A stretch of DNA of 64,000 nt, from assembly GCF_000298215.1 (NCBI RefSeq), contig NZ_BAHD01000004.1, positions 140,417-204,416 on the forward strand, in the 5' to 3' direction. Under the pieces are notes generated by a model. It did not search any database and was not told where the DNA came from. It saw only the letters and a program-made list of their open reading frames with translations. How positions within the stretch are numbered: the stretch's first letter is position 1; every line of letters begins with the position of its first letter. Source of the DNA: Kineosphaera limosa NBRC 100340. Its GTDB lineage: Bacteria; Actinomycetota; Actinomycetes; Actinomycetales; Dermatophilaceae. Of this stretch, positions 8,842 through 16,317 are shown in pieces. A program made the position numbers and the translations under genes.

Positions 8842-9675
8842 GTGAGCGACCCAGCCGCCACCGATCGACCCGATTACGCCCGGTTGTTCCGCCTGGACGC
8901 CCGAACGGCGGTCGTCGTCGGCGGCGGCAGCGGTATCGGTCGGGAGAGCGCGCTGGCGCTGGCCGCGCAGGGCGCCCGCGTCATCGTCGCGGACCGCGAC
9001 CGGGCCGCCGCGGAGGCGACCTGCGCGATCGGCGCGGCGGCCGGCCAGTCCGTCGATGACGCTCCGGGGTGGGGTGACCTGGAGTCCTACGAGCTGGACA
9101 TTCTCGACGAGGCCGCGGTGCAGCGGGCCGCCGACGAGCTGGGCGTGGTCGACGCTCTCGTGGTCACGGCGGGCGTCAACGTCCGCAAGCGGATCCTCGA
9201 CTACTCCGGTGAGGAGTTCGACCGGGTCGTCGGCCTCAACCTGCGGGCGCACTTCGACCTCATCCGGGCCTTCGGGCGGGGCATGGCGCAACGCGGCCGG
9301 GGCAGCATCATCGCGTTCAGCTCGATGCGGGCGGTGCTCGTCGAGCCGGGGCAGTCGGTGTACGCGGCGACGAAGGCCGGCCTCGTGCAGCTGCTGCGCA
9401 CCGCGGCGGCCGAGCTCGGGCCGAGTGGAGTGCGCTGCAATGCGATCGCGCCCGGCGTCGTCGACACCCCGCTGACCACGCAGATCAAGTCGAACACCGA
9501 GTGGGCCAATGCGTACGCCCACGCGAACGCGCTGCACCGGTGGGCGCACCCGAGCGAGCTGGCGGGTGCCGTCGTCTTCCTCGCCTCCGATGCGTCGAGT
9601 TACGTCACGGGCAGCCAGCTGTTCGTCGACGCCGGCTGGACCGCCATCGACGGACGCTTCGACCCGCCGGCGTGA
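8842..9675 (+). CDS. SDR family NAD(P)-dependent oxidoreductase
   Basis: 277 residues, GTG start with AGGAG ten bases before. Rossmann cofactor motif GGGSGIG near residues 27-33, the NAG-equivalent TAGVN, catalytic Ser (FSSMRAV), and the YxxxK pair Tyr174/Lys178 in SVYAATKAG. The C-terminal PSELAGAVVFLASDASSYVTGSQLFVDAGW segment is typical of classical SDRs. Reduces a carbonyl or oxidises an alcohol; the substrate is not apparent. A roughly 15-residue insertion after the second beta strand (GQSVDDAPGWGDLE) is unusual. Its stop overlaps the start of the next gene. Confidence 0.9.
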   Translation: MSDPAATDRPDYARLFRLDARTAVVVGGGSGIGRESALALAAQGARVIVADRDRAAAEATCAIGAAAGQSVDDAPGWGDLESYELDILDEAAVQRAADELGVVDALVVTAGVNVRKRILDYSGEEFDRVVGLNLRAHFDLIRAFGRGMAQRGRGSIIAFSSMRAVLVEPGQSVYAATKAGLVQLLRTAAAELGPSGVRCNAIAPGVVDTPLTTQIKSNTEWANAYAHANALHRWAHPSELAGAVVFLASDASSYVTGSQLFVDAGWTAIDGRFDPPA

Positions 9676-10382
9676 GCCGCCGACCGGAGGGTTCGTCCGG
9701 CGATCCGGCCGGGCCGGAGTTTGGGCCGATCGATCTCCCTGCGGTCACCAGCTACCGCACCCTCGCGTCGCCCGCGACCGCGGAAATCGAGGCGAAACGC
9801 TCCCGCTTCCTCGCGCGGCTGGAGCCCGTAGCCGACGAGGAGGCGGCCCGCGAGGTCATCGACGCCGCGCGCCGGGCCCACCACGACGCGCGTCACCACT
9901 GTTCTGCGTTCATCCTGGGCCCGGACCGCCGCACCGAACGCAGCAACGACGACGGCGAGCCCGCCGGCACCGCTGGATCGCCCATGCTCGACGTGCTGCG
10001 CGGCAGCGGCTACACCGACGTCGTCGCCGTCGTCACCCGCTGGTTCGGCGGCACCCTGCTCGGCACCGGCGGCCTCATCCGCGCCTACTCCGACGCAGTG
10101 AGCGCCGCCCTGGCCCAGGCCGATCCGCGAGTGCGTCGGTTGCGACTGCCCGCGTACCTCGACATCGGGGTCGCCGACGCGGGCCGCATCGAGAACGAGC
10201 TGCGCGCCCACGGGGTGTCGATCACCGGCACCGACTACGGCCTCGGTGACGGCACAACCGCCCGCGTGCACCTGCACATCGACCCCGCCGAGCACGAGCA
10301 CGTGAGCGCGCTCGTGGCCGCCGCCACCGCCGGAGCCGGGGTGCTGACCCTCGGCGACCAGCCGGAGTGGGACGACGCCTGA
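9672..10382 (+). CDS. YigZ/IMPACT family protein
   Basis: 236 residues. Start taken at GTG 9672, which overlaps the SDR stop codon (GTGA). Motifs: AEIEAKRSRFLARLEPV, the HHCSAFILGP stretch, DDGEPAGTAGSPMLDVL, and VAVVTRWFGGTLLGTGGLIRAYSDA, all characteristic of UPF0029/YigZ proteins, followed by the small C-terminal ferredoxin-like domain. Relatives include the eukaryotic translation regulator IMPACT; bacterial function is unsettled. Coupled to the SDR by overlap, though the pairing has no obvious functional logic. Confidence 0.9.
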   Translation: MSRRPEGSSGDPAGPEFGPIDLPAVTSYRTLASPATAEIEAKRSRFLARLEPVADEEAAREVIDAARRAHHDARHHCSAFILGPDRRTERSNDDGEPAGTAGSPMLDVLRGSGYTDVVAVVTRWFGGTLLGTGGLIRAYSDAVSAALAQADPRVRRLRLPAYLDIGVADAGRIENELRAHGVSITGTDYGLGDGTTARVHLHIDPAEHEHVSALVAAATAGAGVLTLGDQPEWDDA

Positions 10383-10432
10383 CCGTCTCGCTCCGAAGGC
10401 TCGCCGATTCCGTCTCCGAAAAGGACCGTATC

Positions 10433-10444
10433 CGGTGGCCACCG
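10433..10444. promoter_or_regulatory. Palindrome upstream of metY
   Basis: CGGTGGCCACCG is a perfect 12-bp palindrome 95 bases before the metY start. Farther down, TACGGT (10487-10492) could be a -10 box. The 156-base gap shows no recognisable SAM riboswitch. In so GC-rich a genome a 12-bp palindrome may be chance. Confidence 0.25.
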
Positions 10445-10538
10445 CCGCATCGGCAGACCGCGCGACGCAGGGGGAGGCGGACGGGTTACGGTCGCCAGAG
10501 GACACCAGAGTGGATCGCGACAAGGGAGACAGCTCGGC

Positions 10539-11855
10539 ATGAGTTCGCAGAACGAGTGGCAGTTCGAGACCAAGCAGGTACACGCCGGGCAGACCCCGGA
10601 CAGCCAGACAGGCGCCCGGGCGCTGCCGATCTACCAGACGACGTCGTTCGTCTTTCCCGACGCGCAGACGGCCGCGGACCGGTTCGCGCTCGCCGACCTC
10701 GGGCCGATCTACACCCGCCTCGGCAACCCCACCCAAGACGCGGTGGAGGCCCGCATCGCGGCCCTGGAGGGCGGTGTCGGCGGGCTGCTGCTGGCCTCCG
10801 GGCAGGCGGCGACGACGTTCGCGATCCTCAACGTGGCGCAGGCCGGCGATCACGTCGTGGCCAGCTCCGCCCTCTATGGCGGCACGTACAACCTGCTGAA
10901 GTACACCCTGAGCCGCCTCGGCATCGAGACGACCTTCGTCAACGTCGATGATCACCAGGCGTGGCGGGACGCGATCCGCCCGAACACCAAGCTGCTGTTC
11001 GGCGAGACGATCTCGAACCCGGACGGCAAGATCCTCGACGTGGCCGCCGTCGCCGACATCGCGCACGAGGCCGGGGTCCCGTTCTTCGTCGACAACACGG
11101 TCGCCACGCCGTTCGTGCTGCGCCCCATCGAGCACGGCGCCGACGTCGTCATCCACTCCACGACGAAGTACCTCGGGGGGCACGGCGCCGCGATCGGCGG
11201 CGTCCTCGTCGACGCCGGCAGCTTCGACTACGCGGCAGACCCGGCGAAGTTCCCCTCGTTCAACGAGCCGTCGGAGAGCTACCACGGGCTGGTGTTCGCG
11301 CGTGACCTCGGCGTCGGCTGCGCGCTCGGGGCCAACCTGGCGTTCATCCTCAAGGCCCGCGTCGAACTGCTGCGCGACCTCGGCTCGGCGATCAGCCCCT
11401 TCAACGCGTGGGTGCTGCAGCTCGGCATCGAGACGCTGTCGCTGCGGATGGAACGGCACCTGGCCAACGCGCGCAAGGTCGCGCAGTACCTCGCCGACCA
11501 CGACCAGGTGGAGGCCGTCTACTACTCCTCGCTTCCCGACAGCCGGTACGCGTCGCTCGCCGACAAGTACGCTCCGGCCGGAGCGGGTGCGGTGCTGTCG
11601 TTCGAGATCGCCGGCGGTCTGGACGCGGGTCGGGCGTTCGTCGACGGCTGCGAGCTGCACAGCCACGTCGCCAACATCGGCGACGTGCGCTCGCTGGTCA
11701 TCCACCCTGCCTCCACGACCCACAGCCAGGGCAGCGACGAGGACCGTGCGGGAGCCGGAGTCACCCCCGGTCTCGTGCGCCTCGCGGTCGGCATCGAGCA
11801 CATCGACGACATCCTCGCCGACCTCGACAAGGGCTTCGCGGCCGCCAAGGGCTGA
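10539..11855 (+). CDS. metY: O-acetylhomoserine sulfhydrylase / homocysteine synthase
   Basis: 438 residues, ATG with GGGAG upstream. A PLP-dependent Cys/Met-metabolism enzyme that makes homocysteine (and acetate) from O-acetylhomoserine and sulfide for methionine synthesis. Seen: the N-terminal ETKQVHAGQTPD, YTRLGNPT, SGQAATTFAILN, FVDNTVATPF, and the Schiff-base Lys210 in STTKYLGGHG. The C-terminal SHVANIGDVRSLVIHPASTTHSQ is specific for the MetY branch as opposed to MetB/MetZ. Length matches the family. Transcribed alone; the next gene has its own regulatory region. Confidence 0.93.
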   Translation: MSSQNEWQFETKQVHAGQTPDSQTGARALPIYQTTSFVFPDAQTAADRFALADLGPIYTRLGNPTQDAVEARIAALEGGVGGLLLASGQAATTFAILNVAQAGDHVVASSALYGGTYNLLKYTLSRLGIETTFVNVDDHQAWRDAIRPNTKLLFGETISNPDGKILDVAAVADIAHEAGVPFFVDNTVATPFVLRPIEHGADVVIHSTTKYLGGHGAAIGGVLVDAGSFDYAADPAKFPSFNEPSESYHGLVFARDLGVGCALGANLAFILKARVELLRDLGSAISPFNAWVLQLGIETLSLRMERHLANARKVAQYLADHDQVEAVYYSSLPDSRYASLADKYAPAGAGAVLSFEIAGGLDAGRAFVDGCELHSHVANIGDVRSLVIHPASTTHSQGSDEDRAGAGVTPGLVRLAVGIEHIDDILADLDKGFAAAKG

Positions 11856-11885
11856 GGCCTCCGCTGCCCGACGCAGCATAGAAAA

Positions 11886-11907
11886 ACCGGGGCGATTCGC
11901 CTCCGGT
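11886..11907. terminator. Short hairpin after metY
   Basis: ACCGGGGCG (11886-11894) pairs with CGCCtCCGGT (11898-11907) with a single bulged T and a 3-base loop. It sits 31 bases after the metY stop and just before the larger palindrome of the helR promoter. Likely the metY terminator, without a T-run. Confidence 0.45.
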
Positions 11908-11922
11908 ACCTGCAGTTTACGA

Positions 11923-11957
11923 CTCCTGGGGGGACTTGCGGCAAGGCCCCCCAGGAG
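11923..11957. promoter_or_regulatory. Rifamycin-associated-element-like palindrome upstream of helR
   Basis: CTCCTGGGGGG (11923-11933) pairs with CCCCCCAGGAG (11947-11957), and inside it CTTG-CGG-CAAG (11935-11945) forms a second perfect dyad. The core, G-run / CTTGCGGCAAG / C-run, matches the rifamycin-associated element (RAE) as I remember it from promoters of rifamycin-resistance genes, including helR, in actinobacteria. It lies 75-110 bases before the helR start. TTGCGG within the core could also act as a -35 box. The match is from memory, not from a search. Confidence 0.75.
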
Positions 11958-12032
11958 GCGCAGACTGGCGGTCGCAGCCCGTCGTCTGCGCGGCCACACC
12001 CCGGCCCGCGGCGGCTATTCGACGAGGAGCCG

Positions 12033-14189
12033 ATGCCCGTGACCTCCGTGCCCACCAGCGCGTTCGCCCTGCCCGATCGACTGGCCAAGGCCGACCCGGC
12101 GTTGCTCGGCGGCGACGAGGGCCATTTCGCGGCGATCTCGTGGAGCCTGCAGTCGACCGTCGACGACCTCACCATGCGGCTGGAGCAGGCCCGCCGAGCA
12201 CCCGCGGGCGCGGGTCAGCAGGCGTTGGACCGCGATCTGGAGGTGCACCGGCTGACCCAGCGGTTGCGGGCGCTGCGCCGGTTCGGCCTCGACCTGTGCC
12301 TGGGGCGCATGGACTACCCCGACGGCTCCCACCTTTATATCGGCCGTCTCGGCCTTAAGGACGACGACGGCCGCACGCTGCTCATCGACTGGCGCACGCC
12401 GGCGGCCGAGCCGTTCTTCGCGGCGACCCACGCGAACCCGATGGGCCTGGTCAGCCGCCGCCGCTACCGCTGGACCCGCGGGCGGATCACCGACTACTGG
12501 GACGAGGTCTTCGACCCCGACGCCCTCGACGGCCGCCCGGCACTCGACGAAGAGTCGGCGTTCATCGCCAGCCTCGGCGGCGCTCGCACCGGCCGGATGC
12601 GCGACGTGCTCTCCACGATCCAGGCCGACCAGGACGCGATCATCCGCGCCTCTTCCTCCGGGCCGCTGGTCGTGGACGGAGGCCCCGGCACCGGCAAGAC
12701 CGTCGTCGCGCTGCACCGCACCGCCTATCTGCTGTACGCCGACCCGCGCCTGGGGCACCGTCGCGGCCGCAGTGGCGGGGTGCTGTTCGTCGGCCCGCAC
12801 GAGCCGTATCTGGCGTACGTGGCCGACGTGCTGCCGAGCCTGGGGGAGGAGGGGGTGCGCACCTGCACCGTCGCCGACCTGCTGCCGGAGGGCGCGAGCG
12901 CGCTCCCGGAGGCCGATCCGCAGGTCGCGGCGTTGAAGTCGCGGATCGAGATGGTGGCGGCCATCGACCCGGCCGTGCGCTTCTACGAGGAGCCGCCGGA
13001 GCCCATGTCGATCAAGACCGAGTGGGGGCAGCTGCACGTCGACGCCGACGACTGGGCCGAGGCGTTCGACGCGCCCGCGCCCGGCACCCCGCACAACGAG
13101 GCCCGCGAGCAGATCTGGGAGCAGCTCATCGAGATCCTGCTCGACAAGCTGCGCGCCCGCGAGCACACCCGTGAGGCGATTGCCACCTCGTTGCGCCGCA
13201 ACACCGATCTCGTGCAGGCGGTGCATCGCGGCTGGCCGCTGCTGGAGGCCACGGACGTCGTGGGCGACCTGTGGTCGGTGCCCGCCTACCTGCGGATGTG
13301 TGCGCCGTGGCTGACCCGCGAACAGGTGCGGGCGCTGCAGCGCGAGGACCCGCAGGCCTGGACCACCGAGGATCTGCCGATTCTGGACGCCGCCCGCGCC
13401 CGGCTCGGCGACCCGGAGTTCTCCGAGCGAGAGCAGCGCGCGGCGGCCGAACGCGCGGCGCAACGCGAGGAACGCGAGAACGTCATGGACCACCTCATCG
13501 AGCACGACGACACCGAGTTGCAGGTGATGTCGATGCTCACCGCCGACGACCTGCAGAGCGCGCTCGACGACGACTCCGGCTTCCAGGGCCCGGAGGCCGA
13601 TCCGCTGGCGGGGCCGTTCGGGCACGTCGTCGTCGACGAGGCCCAGGAGTTGACCGACGCCCAGTGGCAGATGCTGCTGGCGCGCTGCCCGTCGCGCAGT
13701 TTCACGATCGTCGGGGACCGCGCGCAGGCCCGGCACGGGTTCGCCGAGTCGTGGCAGGAGCGGCTGGAGCGGGTCGGCTTCGACCGGGTGCGGATCTCGA
13801 CGCTGTCCGTCAACTACCGCACTCCGGCGGCGGTCATGGCGGAGGCCGAACCCGTCATTCGGGCGGCGCTGCCGGACGCCAACGTGCCGACCTCGATCCG
13901 CACCGGTGGAGAGCCGGTGCTGCACGGGTCCGTCGCCGAGCGTGAGCAGATCGTGGCGGAGTGGCTGGCCCAGCACCCGGAGGAGGGGACGGCCGCGATC
14001 ATCGGCGACTCCGGTGTTGCGGACACCCCGCGCGTGCGCTCGCTGACGCCCGAGACGGCCAAGGGGCTGGAGTTCGACCTCGTCGTGCTGATCGACCCGC
14101 AGAACTTCGGCGACGGCATCGAGGGCGCCGTCGACCGCTACGTCGCCATGACCCGCGCCACCGGCCGCCTGGCGATCCTCACCAGCTGA
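12033..14189 (+). CDS. helR: RNA polymerase recycling motor ATPase HelR (HelD family)
   Basis: 718 residues, ATG with AGGAG upstream. A UvrD-like superfamily 1 ATPase with Walker A GGPGTGKT (about residues 216-223), HVVVDEAQELTDAQWQML as Walker B/motif II, TIVGDRAQ as motif III, and a late MTRATGRL motif VI. The N-terminal arm is a long helical segment (SWSLQSTVDDLTMRLEQAR) as expected for the RNA-polymerase secondary-channel arm of HelD proteins; the first ATPase half is split by a large Arg/Glu-rich helical insertion. Actinobacterial HelR removes rifamycin-stalled or inactive RNA polymerase from DNA and confers rifamycin tolerance. The RAE-like palindrome upstream supports HelR rather than a DNA-repair helicase. 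Confidence 0.85.
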   Translation: MPVTSVPTSAFALPDRLAKADPALLGGDEGHFAAISWSLQSTVDDLTMRLEQARRAPAGAGQQALDRDLEVHRLTQRLRALRRFGLDLCLGRMDYPDGSHLYIGRLGLKDDDGRTLLIDWRTPAAEPFFAATHANPMGLVSRRRYRWTRGRITDYWDEVFDPDALDGRPALDEESAFIASLGGARTGRMRDVLSTIQADQDAIIRASSSGPLVVDGGPGTGKTVVALHRTAYLLYADPRLGHRRGRSGGVLFVGPHEPYLAYVADVLPSLGEEGVRTCTVADLLPEGASALPEADPQVAALKSRIEMVAAIDPAVRFYEEPPEPMSIKTEWGQLHVDADDWAEAFDAPAPGTPHNEAREQIWEQLIEILLDKLRAREHTREAIATSLRRNTDLVQAVHRGWPLLEATDVVGDLWSVPAYLRMCAPWLTREQVRALQREDPQAWTTEDLPILDAARARLGDPEFSEREQRAAAERAAQREERENVMDHLIEHDDTELQVMSMLTADDLQSALDDDSGFQGPEADPLAGPFGHVVVDEAQELTDAQWQMLLARCPSRSFTIVGDRAQARHGFAESWQERLERVGFDRVRISTLSVNYRTPAAVMAEAEPVIRAALPDANVPTSIRTGGEPVLHGSVAEREQIVAEWLAQHPEEGTAAIIGDSGVADTPRVRSLTPETAKGLEFDLVVLIDPQNFGDGIEGAVDRYVAMTRATGRLAILTS

Positions 14190-14226
14190 GGGTGGCGACC
14201 GGAACGCTGCCTGGCGCCCGCCGGTT

Positions 14227-14254
14227 GATCGGCCCGCGGCGCAGCCGGGCGATC
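14227..14254. terminator. Hairpin downstream of helR
   Basis: GATCG-g-CCCG (14227-14236) pairs with CGGGCGATC (14246-14254) with one bulge. It lies 38 bases after the helR stop in the 327-base gap before hen1. The rest of that gap holds repeat copy A (14313-14422) and the presumed hen1 promoter; nothing else is recognisable. Confidence 0.4.
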
Positions 14255-14312
14255 CGGGTCGCCCGGCGGCCCAGGGGACGGACAGCCCGGCGCGCCCAGG
14301 GCTAGCTGCAGG

Positions 14313-14422
14313 ACGGGACACCGCGCAGCGCAACGGCACACACCGCAACCGGACGGAACACACCTGACAAGGCGTGTCCAGTGGGGTCCAGACGTGTCCC
14401 GTTGCGATGCGGCGTGTCCCGT
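14313..14422. repeat. 110-bp dyad element, copy A
   Basis: Six 9-bp modules spaced exactly 20 bp apart within each arm: ACGGGACAC (14313), ACGGCACAC (14333), ACGGAACAC (14353), then the inverted form GTGTCCAGT (14374), GTGTCCCGT (14394), GTGTCCCGT (14414). The centre of symmetry is at 14367/14368 in the GACA of ACCTGACAAGG. Every module pairs with its mirror image. Same geometry as copies at 16142-16251 and 19491-19600. Lies between helR and hen1. Confidence 0.85.
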
Positions 14423-14504
14423 TCGGGCGACCATGACGGCTCGGCAGGGGCGCGGGCAGCCCGGGTCGCCGGAAAACCATGCCGCCGGCGGGGTCGTCAC
14501 CAGC

Positions 14505-14510
14505 AACAAT
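14505..14510 (+). promoter_or_regulatory. Possible -10 box of leaderless hen1
   Basis: AACAAT ends six bases before GTG 14517. No Shine-Dalgarno sequence precedes that GTG (AATGGGCGG). The same -10-to-start distance recurs at other genes in the window. The hexamer is an imperfect TANNNT match. Confidence 0.35.
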
Positions 14511-14516
14511 GGGCGG

Positions 14517-16142
14517 GTGCTGCTCACCATCACCTCGACAGCCCCCGACGCGAGCGACCTGGGGTACCTGCTGCACAAGCATCCGGACCGGGTGCAGAGT
14601 GTCGAGCTGCCCGTGGGGCGAGCGACGGTGTTCTACCCCGAGGCCGACGCTGACCGGTGCACCGCGGCGCTGCTGCTCGAGGTCGCCCCGATTGACCTCG
14701 TGCGCGGCAGGGGGAAGCGCAGCGAGGGGTTCGCGCTCGGGCAGTACGTCAACGACCGGCCGTACGCCGCGTCGTCGCTGCTCGCGGTGGCCCTCGGCAA
14801 GGTGTTCGGCACCGCGCTCAAGGGGCGCTGCGATGCCCGGCCCGAGCTCGCCGCGTCGCCTCTGCCGCTGCAGATCCGGGTGCCTGCGCTGCCGGCGAAG
14901 CGCCATGAGTGGCGCGACGGCGCCGAGTTGGTCCGCGACCTGTTCGAGCCCCTGGGCTGGACCGTCACCCTCCGCCGGAGCGACCTCGCCGAGGGACTGG
15001 CCGGCTTCGACTGGGGCCCGGCGCCGTACGTCGACCTGACCCTGCAGGGGCAGGTGCGGCTCGCCGACGCCCTGACCCAGTTGTACGTGTTGCTGCCGGT
15101 GCTCGACGGGTCCAAGCACTACTGGGTCGGCCCGCAGGAGGTCGACAAGCTGCTGCGGGCCGGAGAGGGCTGGCTCGCCGCCCACCCCGAGAGGGCCCTC
15201 ATCACCCGGCGCTACCTGGCCGCGCAGCGCTCCCTCGTCGACGACGCCACCAGCCGGCTCGTCGAGCTCGACGACCGCCCGGCGGGGGAACTCGAGGCCC
15301 TTGGCCAACTGTGGTGCGGCTGCGATGCCGACGACGATTGCTCCGGGGATGTCGGTGTCGACGCCCTCAGCGATGGGAACGCCGTCGGTGCTCCCGACTG
15401 CGCTCCCGACGGCGCCGACGCGCGCACCTGCACCGGCGACGCCGCGGACGAGGGGACTGAGCCGTCCGGCCATCGGCCGTTGAAGGTCCTGCGCCGGAAG
15501 GCGGTGGTGGCGGCTCTGCGGGAGGTCGGCGCGGCCCGCGTCGTCGACCTCGGCTGCGGCGAGGGCTACTACCTGCAGGGGCTCCTCGCGGACTCGGCGT
15601 TCACCGAACTCCTGGGGGTCGACGTCTCCGCACACACCCTCTCCAAGGCGGCGAAGCGGCTGCGCCTCGACCGTCGCTCCGAACGCGAGCAGCACCGGCT
15701 GCAGTTGCGGCAGTCCTCGCTCACCTACCGCGACGACGCGCTGACCGGCTACGACGCGGCGCTCCTCGTCGAGGTCGTCGAGCACCTGGAGCCCGACCGG
15801 CTGCCCTCTCTGGAGGTCAACGTCTTCGGCCACGCCCGCCCCCGCGCCGTCGTCGTCACCACCCCGAACGTCGAGTACAACGCCGTCTACGGGATGCCGC
15901 CCGGTGAGTTTCGGCACCGGGACCACCGGTTCGAGTGGAGCCGCGCCCAGTTCGAGCGGTGGGCGCGCGGGGTCGCCGAGCGCCACGGCTACACCGTCGG
16001 CTTCCGGCCTGTCGGGGAGGTCGACGGCCAGCTCGGCAGCCCGACCCAGCTCGGCCTCTTCGTCCGCGCCGAGGACCGGCCGCCACCCGAGGCAGGGCAA
16101 CCTGGCGGGGACTGCCCGGCGCCGCGGGACAGCCCGGCGTGA
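14517..16142 (+). CDS. hen1: 3'-terminal RNA ribose 2'-O-methyltransferase Hen1
   Basis: 541 residues. GTG 14517 is chosen because the family begins MLLTIT...ATDLGYLLHKHPDR and this frame gives MLLTITSTAPDASDLGYLLHKHPDR at once; upstream codons run back into repeat copy A. The N-terminal half (to about residue 245) is the bacterial Hen1 domain that binds and activates Pnkp. An acidic, Cys-containing low-complexity linker (about 265-315) follows. The C-terminal methyltransferase has the SAM site VVDLGCGEGYY (about 341-351) and metal-binding residues in EVVEHL (Glu419, Glu422, His423) and FRHRDHRFEW (His467 or His470). It methylates the 2'-OH at a cleaved RNA 3' end so that, after ligation by Pnkp, the repaired site resists a second cut. 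The stop codon runs directly into repeat copy B, and pnkp follows 175 bases on. Confidence 0.93.
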   Translation: MLLTITSTAPDASDLGYLLHKHPDRVQSVELPVGRATVFYPEADADRCTAALLLEVAPIDLVRGRGKRSEGFALGQYVNDRPYAASSLLAVALGKVFGTALKGRCDARPELAASPLPLQIRVPALPAKRHEWRDGAELVRDLFEPLGWTVTLRRSDLAEGLAGFDWGPAPYVDLTLQGQVRLADALTQLYVLLPVLDGSKHYWVGPQEVDKLLRAGEGWLAAHPERALITRRYLAAQRSLVDDATSRLVELDDRPAGELEALGQLWCGCDADDDCSGDVGVDALSDGNAVGAPDCAPDGADARTCTGDAADEGTEPSGHRPLKVLRRKAVVAALREVGAARVVDLGCGEGYYLQGLLADSAFTELLGVDVSAHTLSKAAKRLRLDRRSEREQHRLQLRQSSLTYRDDALTGYDAALLVEVVEHLEPDRLPSLEVNVFGHARPRAVVVTTPNVEYNAVYGMPPGEFRHRDHRFEWSRAQFERWARGVAERHGYTVGFRPVGEVDGQLGSPTQLGLFVRAEDRPPPEAGQPGGDCPAPRDSPA

Positions 16143-16251
16143 CGGGACACAGCTCAGCGCGACGAGACATACCTGAAGCGGGCCGGACACACCTGACCAG
16201 GCGTGTCCCGCTGGGTCTAGCTGTGTCCCGTCGCGGCGCCATGTGTCTCGT
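16142..16251. repeat. 110-bp dyad element, copy B
   Basis: Modules ACGGGACAC (16142), ACGAGACAT (16162), GCCGGACAC (16182), then GTGTCCCGC (16203), GTGTCCCGT (16223), GTGTCTCGT (16243); centre at 16196/16197. Spacing and length are identical to copies A and C, while module sequences have drifted, mostly to G-T wobble partners. The first base of the element is the last base of the hen1 stop codon, and it ends 66 bases before pnkp, so it lies inside the presumed hen1-pnkp transcript. Confidence 0.82.
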
Positions 16252-16317
16252 TCGCCCAGCCCAGCGCGGCCCCGTGTTCCGTCCGCTCACTCGCATCGAG
16301 TTCCCACGGAGAACCCC

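Noticed and set aside
10383..10538. SAM riboswitch upstream of metY
   Set aside because: Only 156 bases, and I could not find the paired helices of SAM-I, SAM-II or SAM-IV.
9600..11999. A 799-codon minus-strand frame opposite yigZ and metY
   Set aside because: Shadow of two well-identified genes; no recognisable motifs.
12033..14189. helR gene as a UvrD/PcrA DNA-repair helicase
   Set aside because: The N-terminal arm, the inserted helical region in the ATPase half and the RAE-like promoter fit the HelD/HelR family better than UvrD.
14394..14516. Upstream start of hen1 at GTG 14394
   Set aside because: It would begin inside repeat copy A and add 41 residues absent from the family; GTG 14517 gives the conserved N-terminus.
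12015..16190. A 1391-codon open frame on the minus strand opposite helR and hen1
   Set aside because: It mirrors real plus-strand genes with strong family motifs; long antisense frames are expected at this GC content, and its protein is Arg/Gln/His-rich without any domain.
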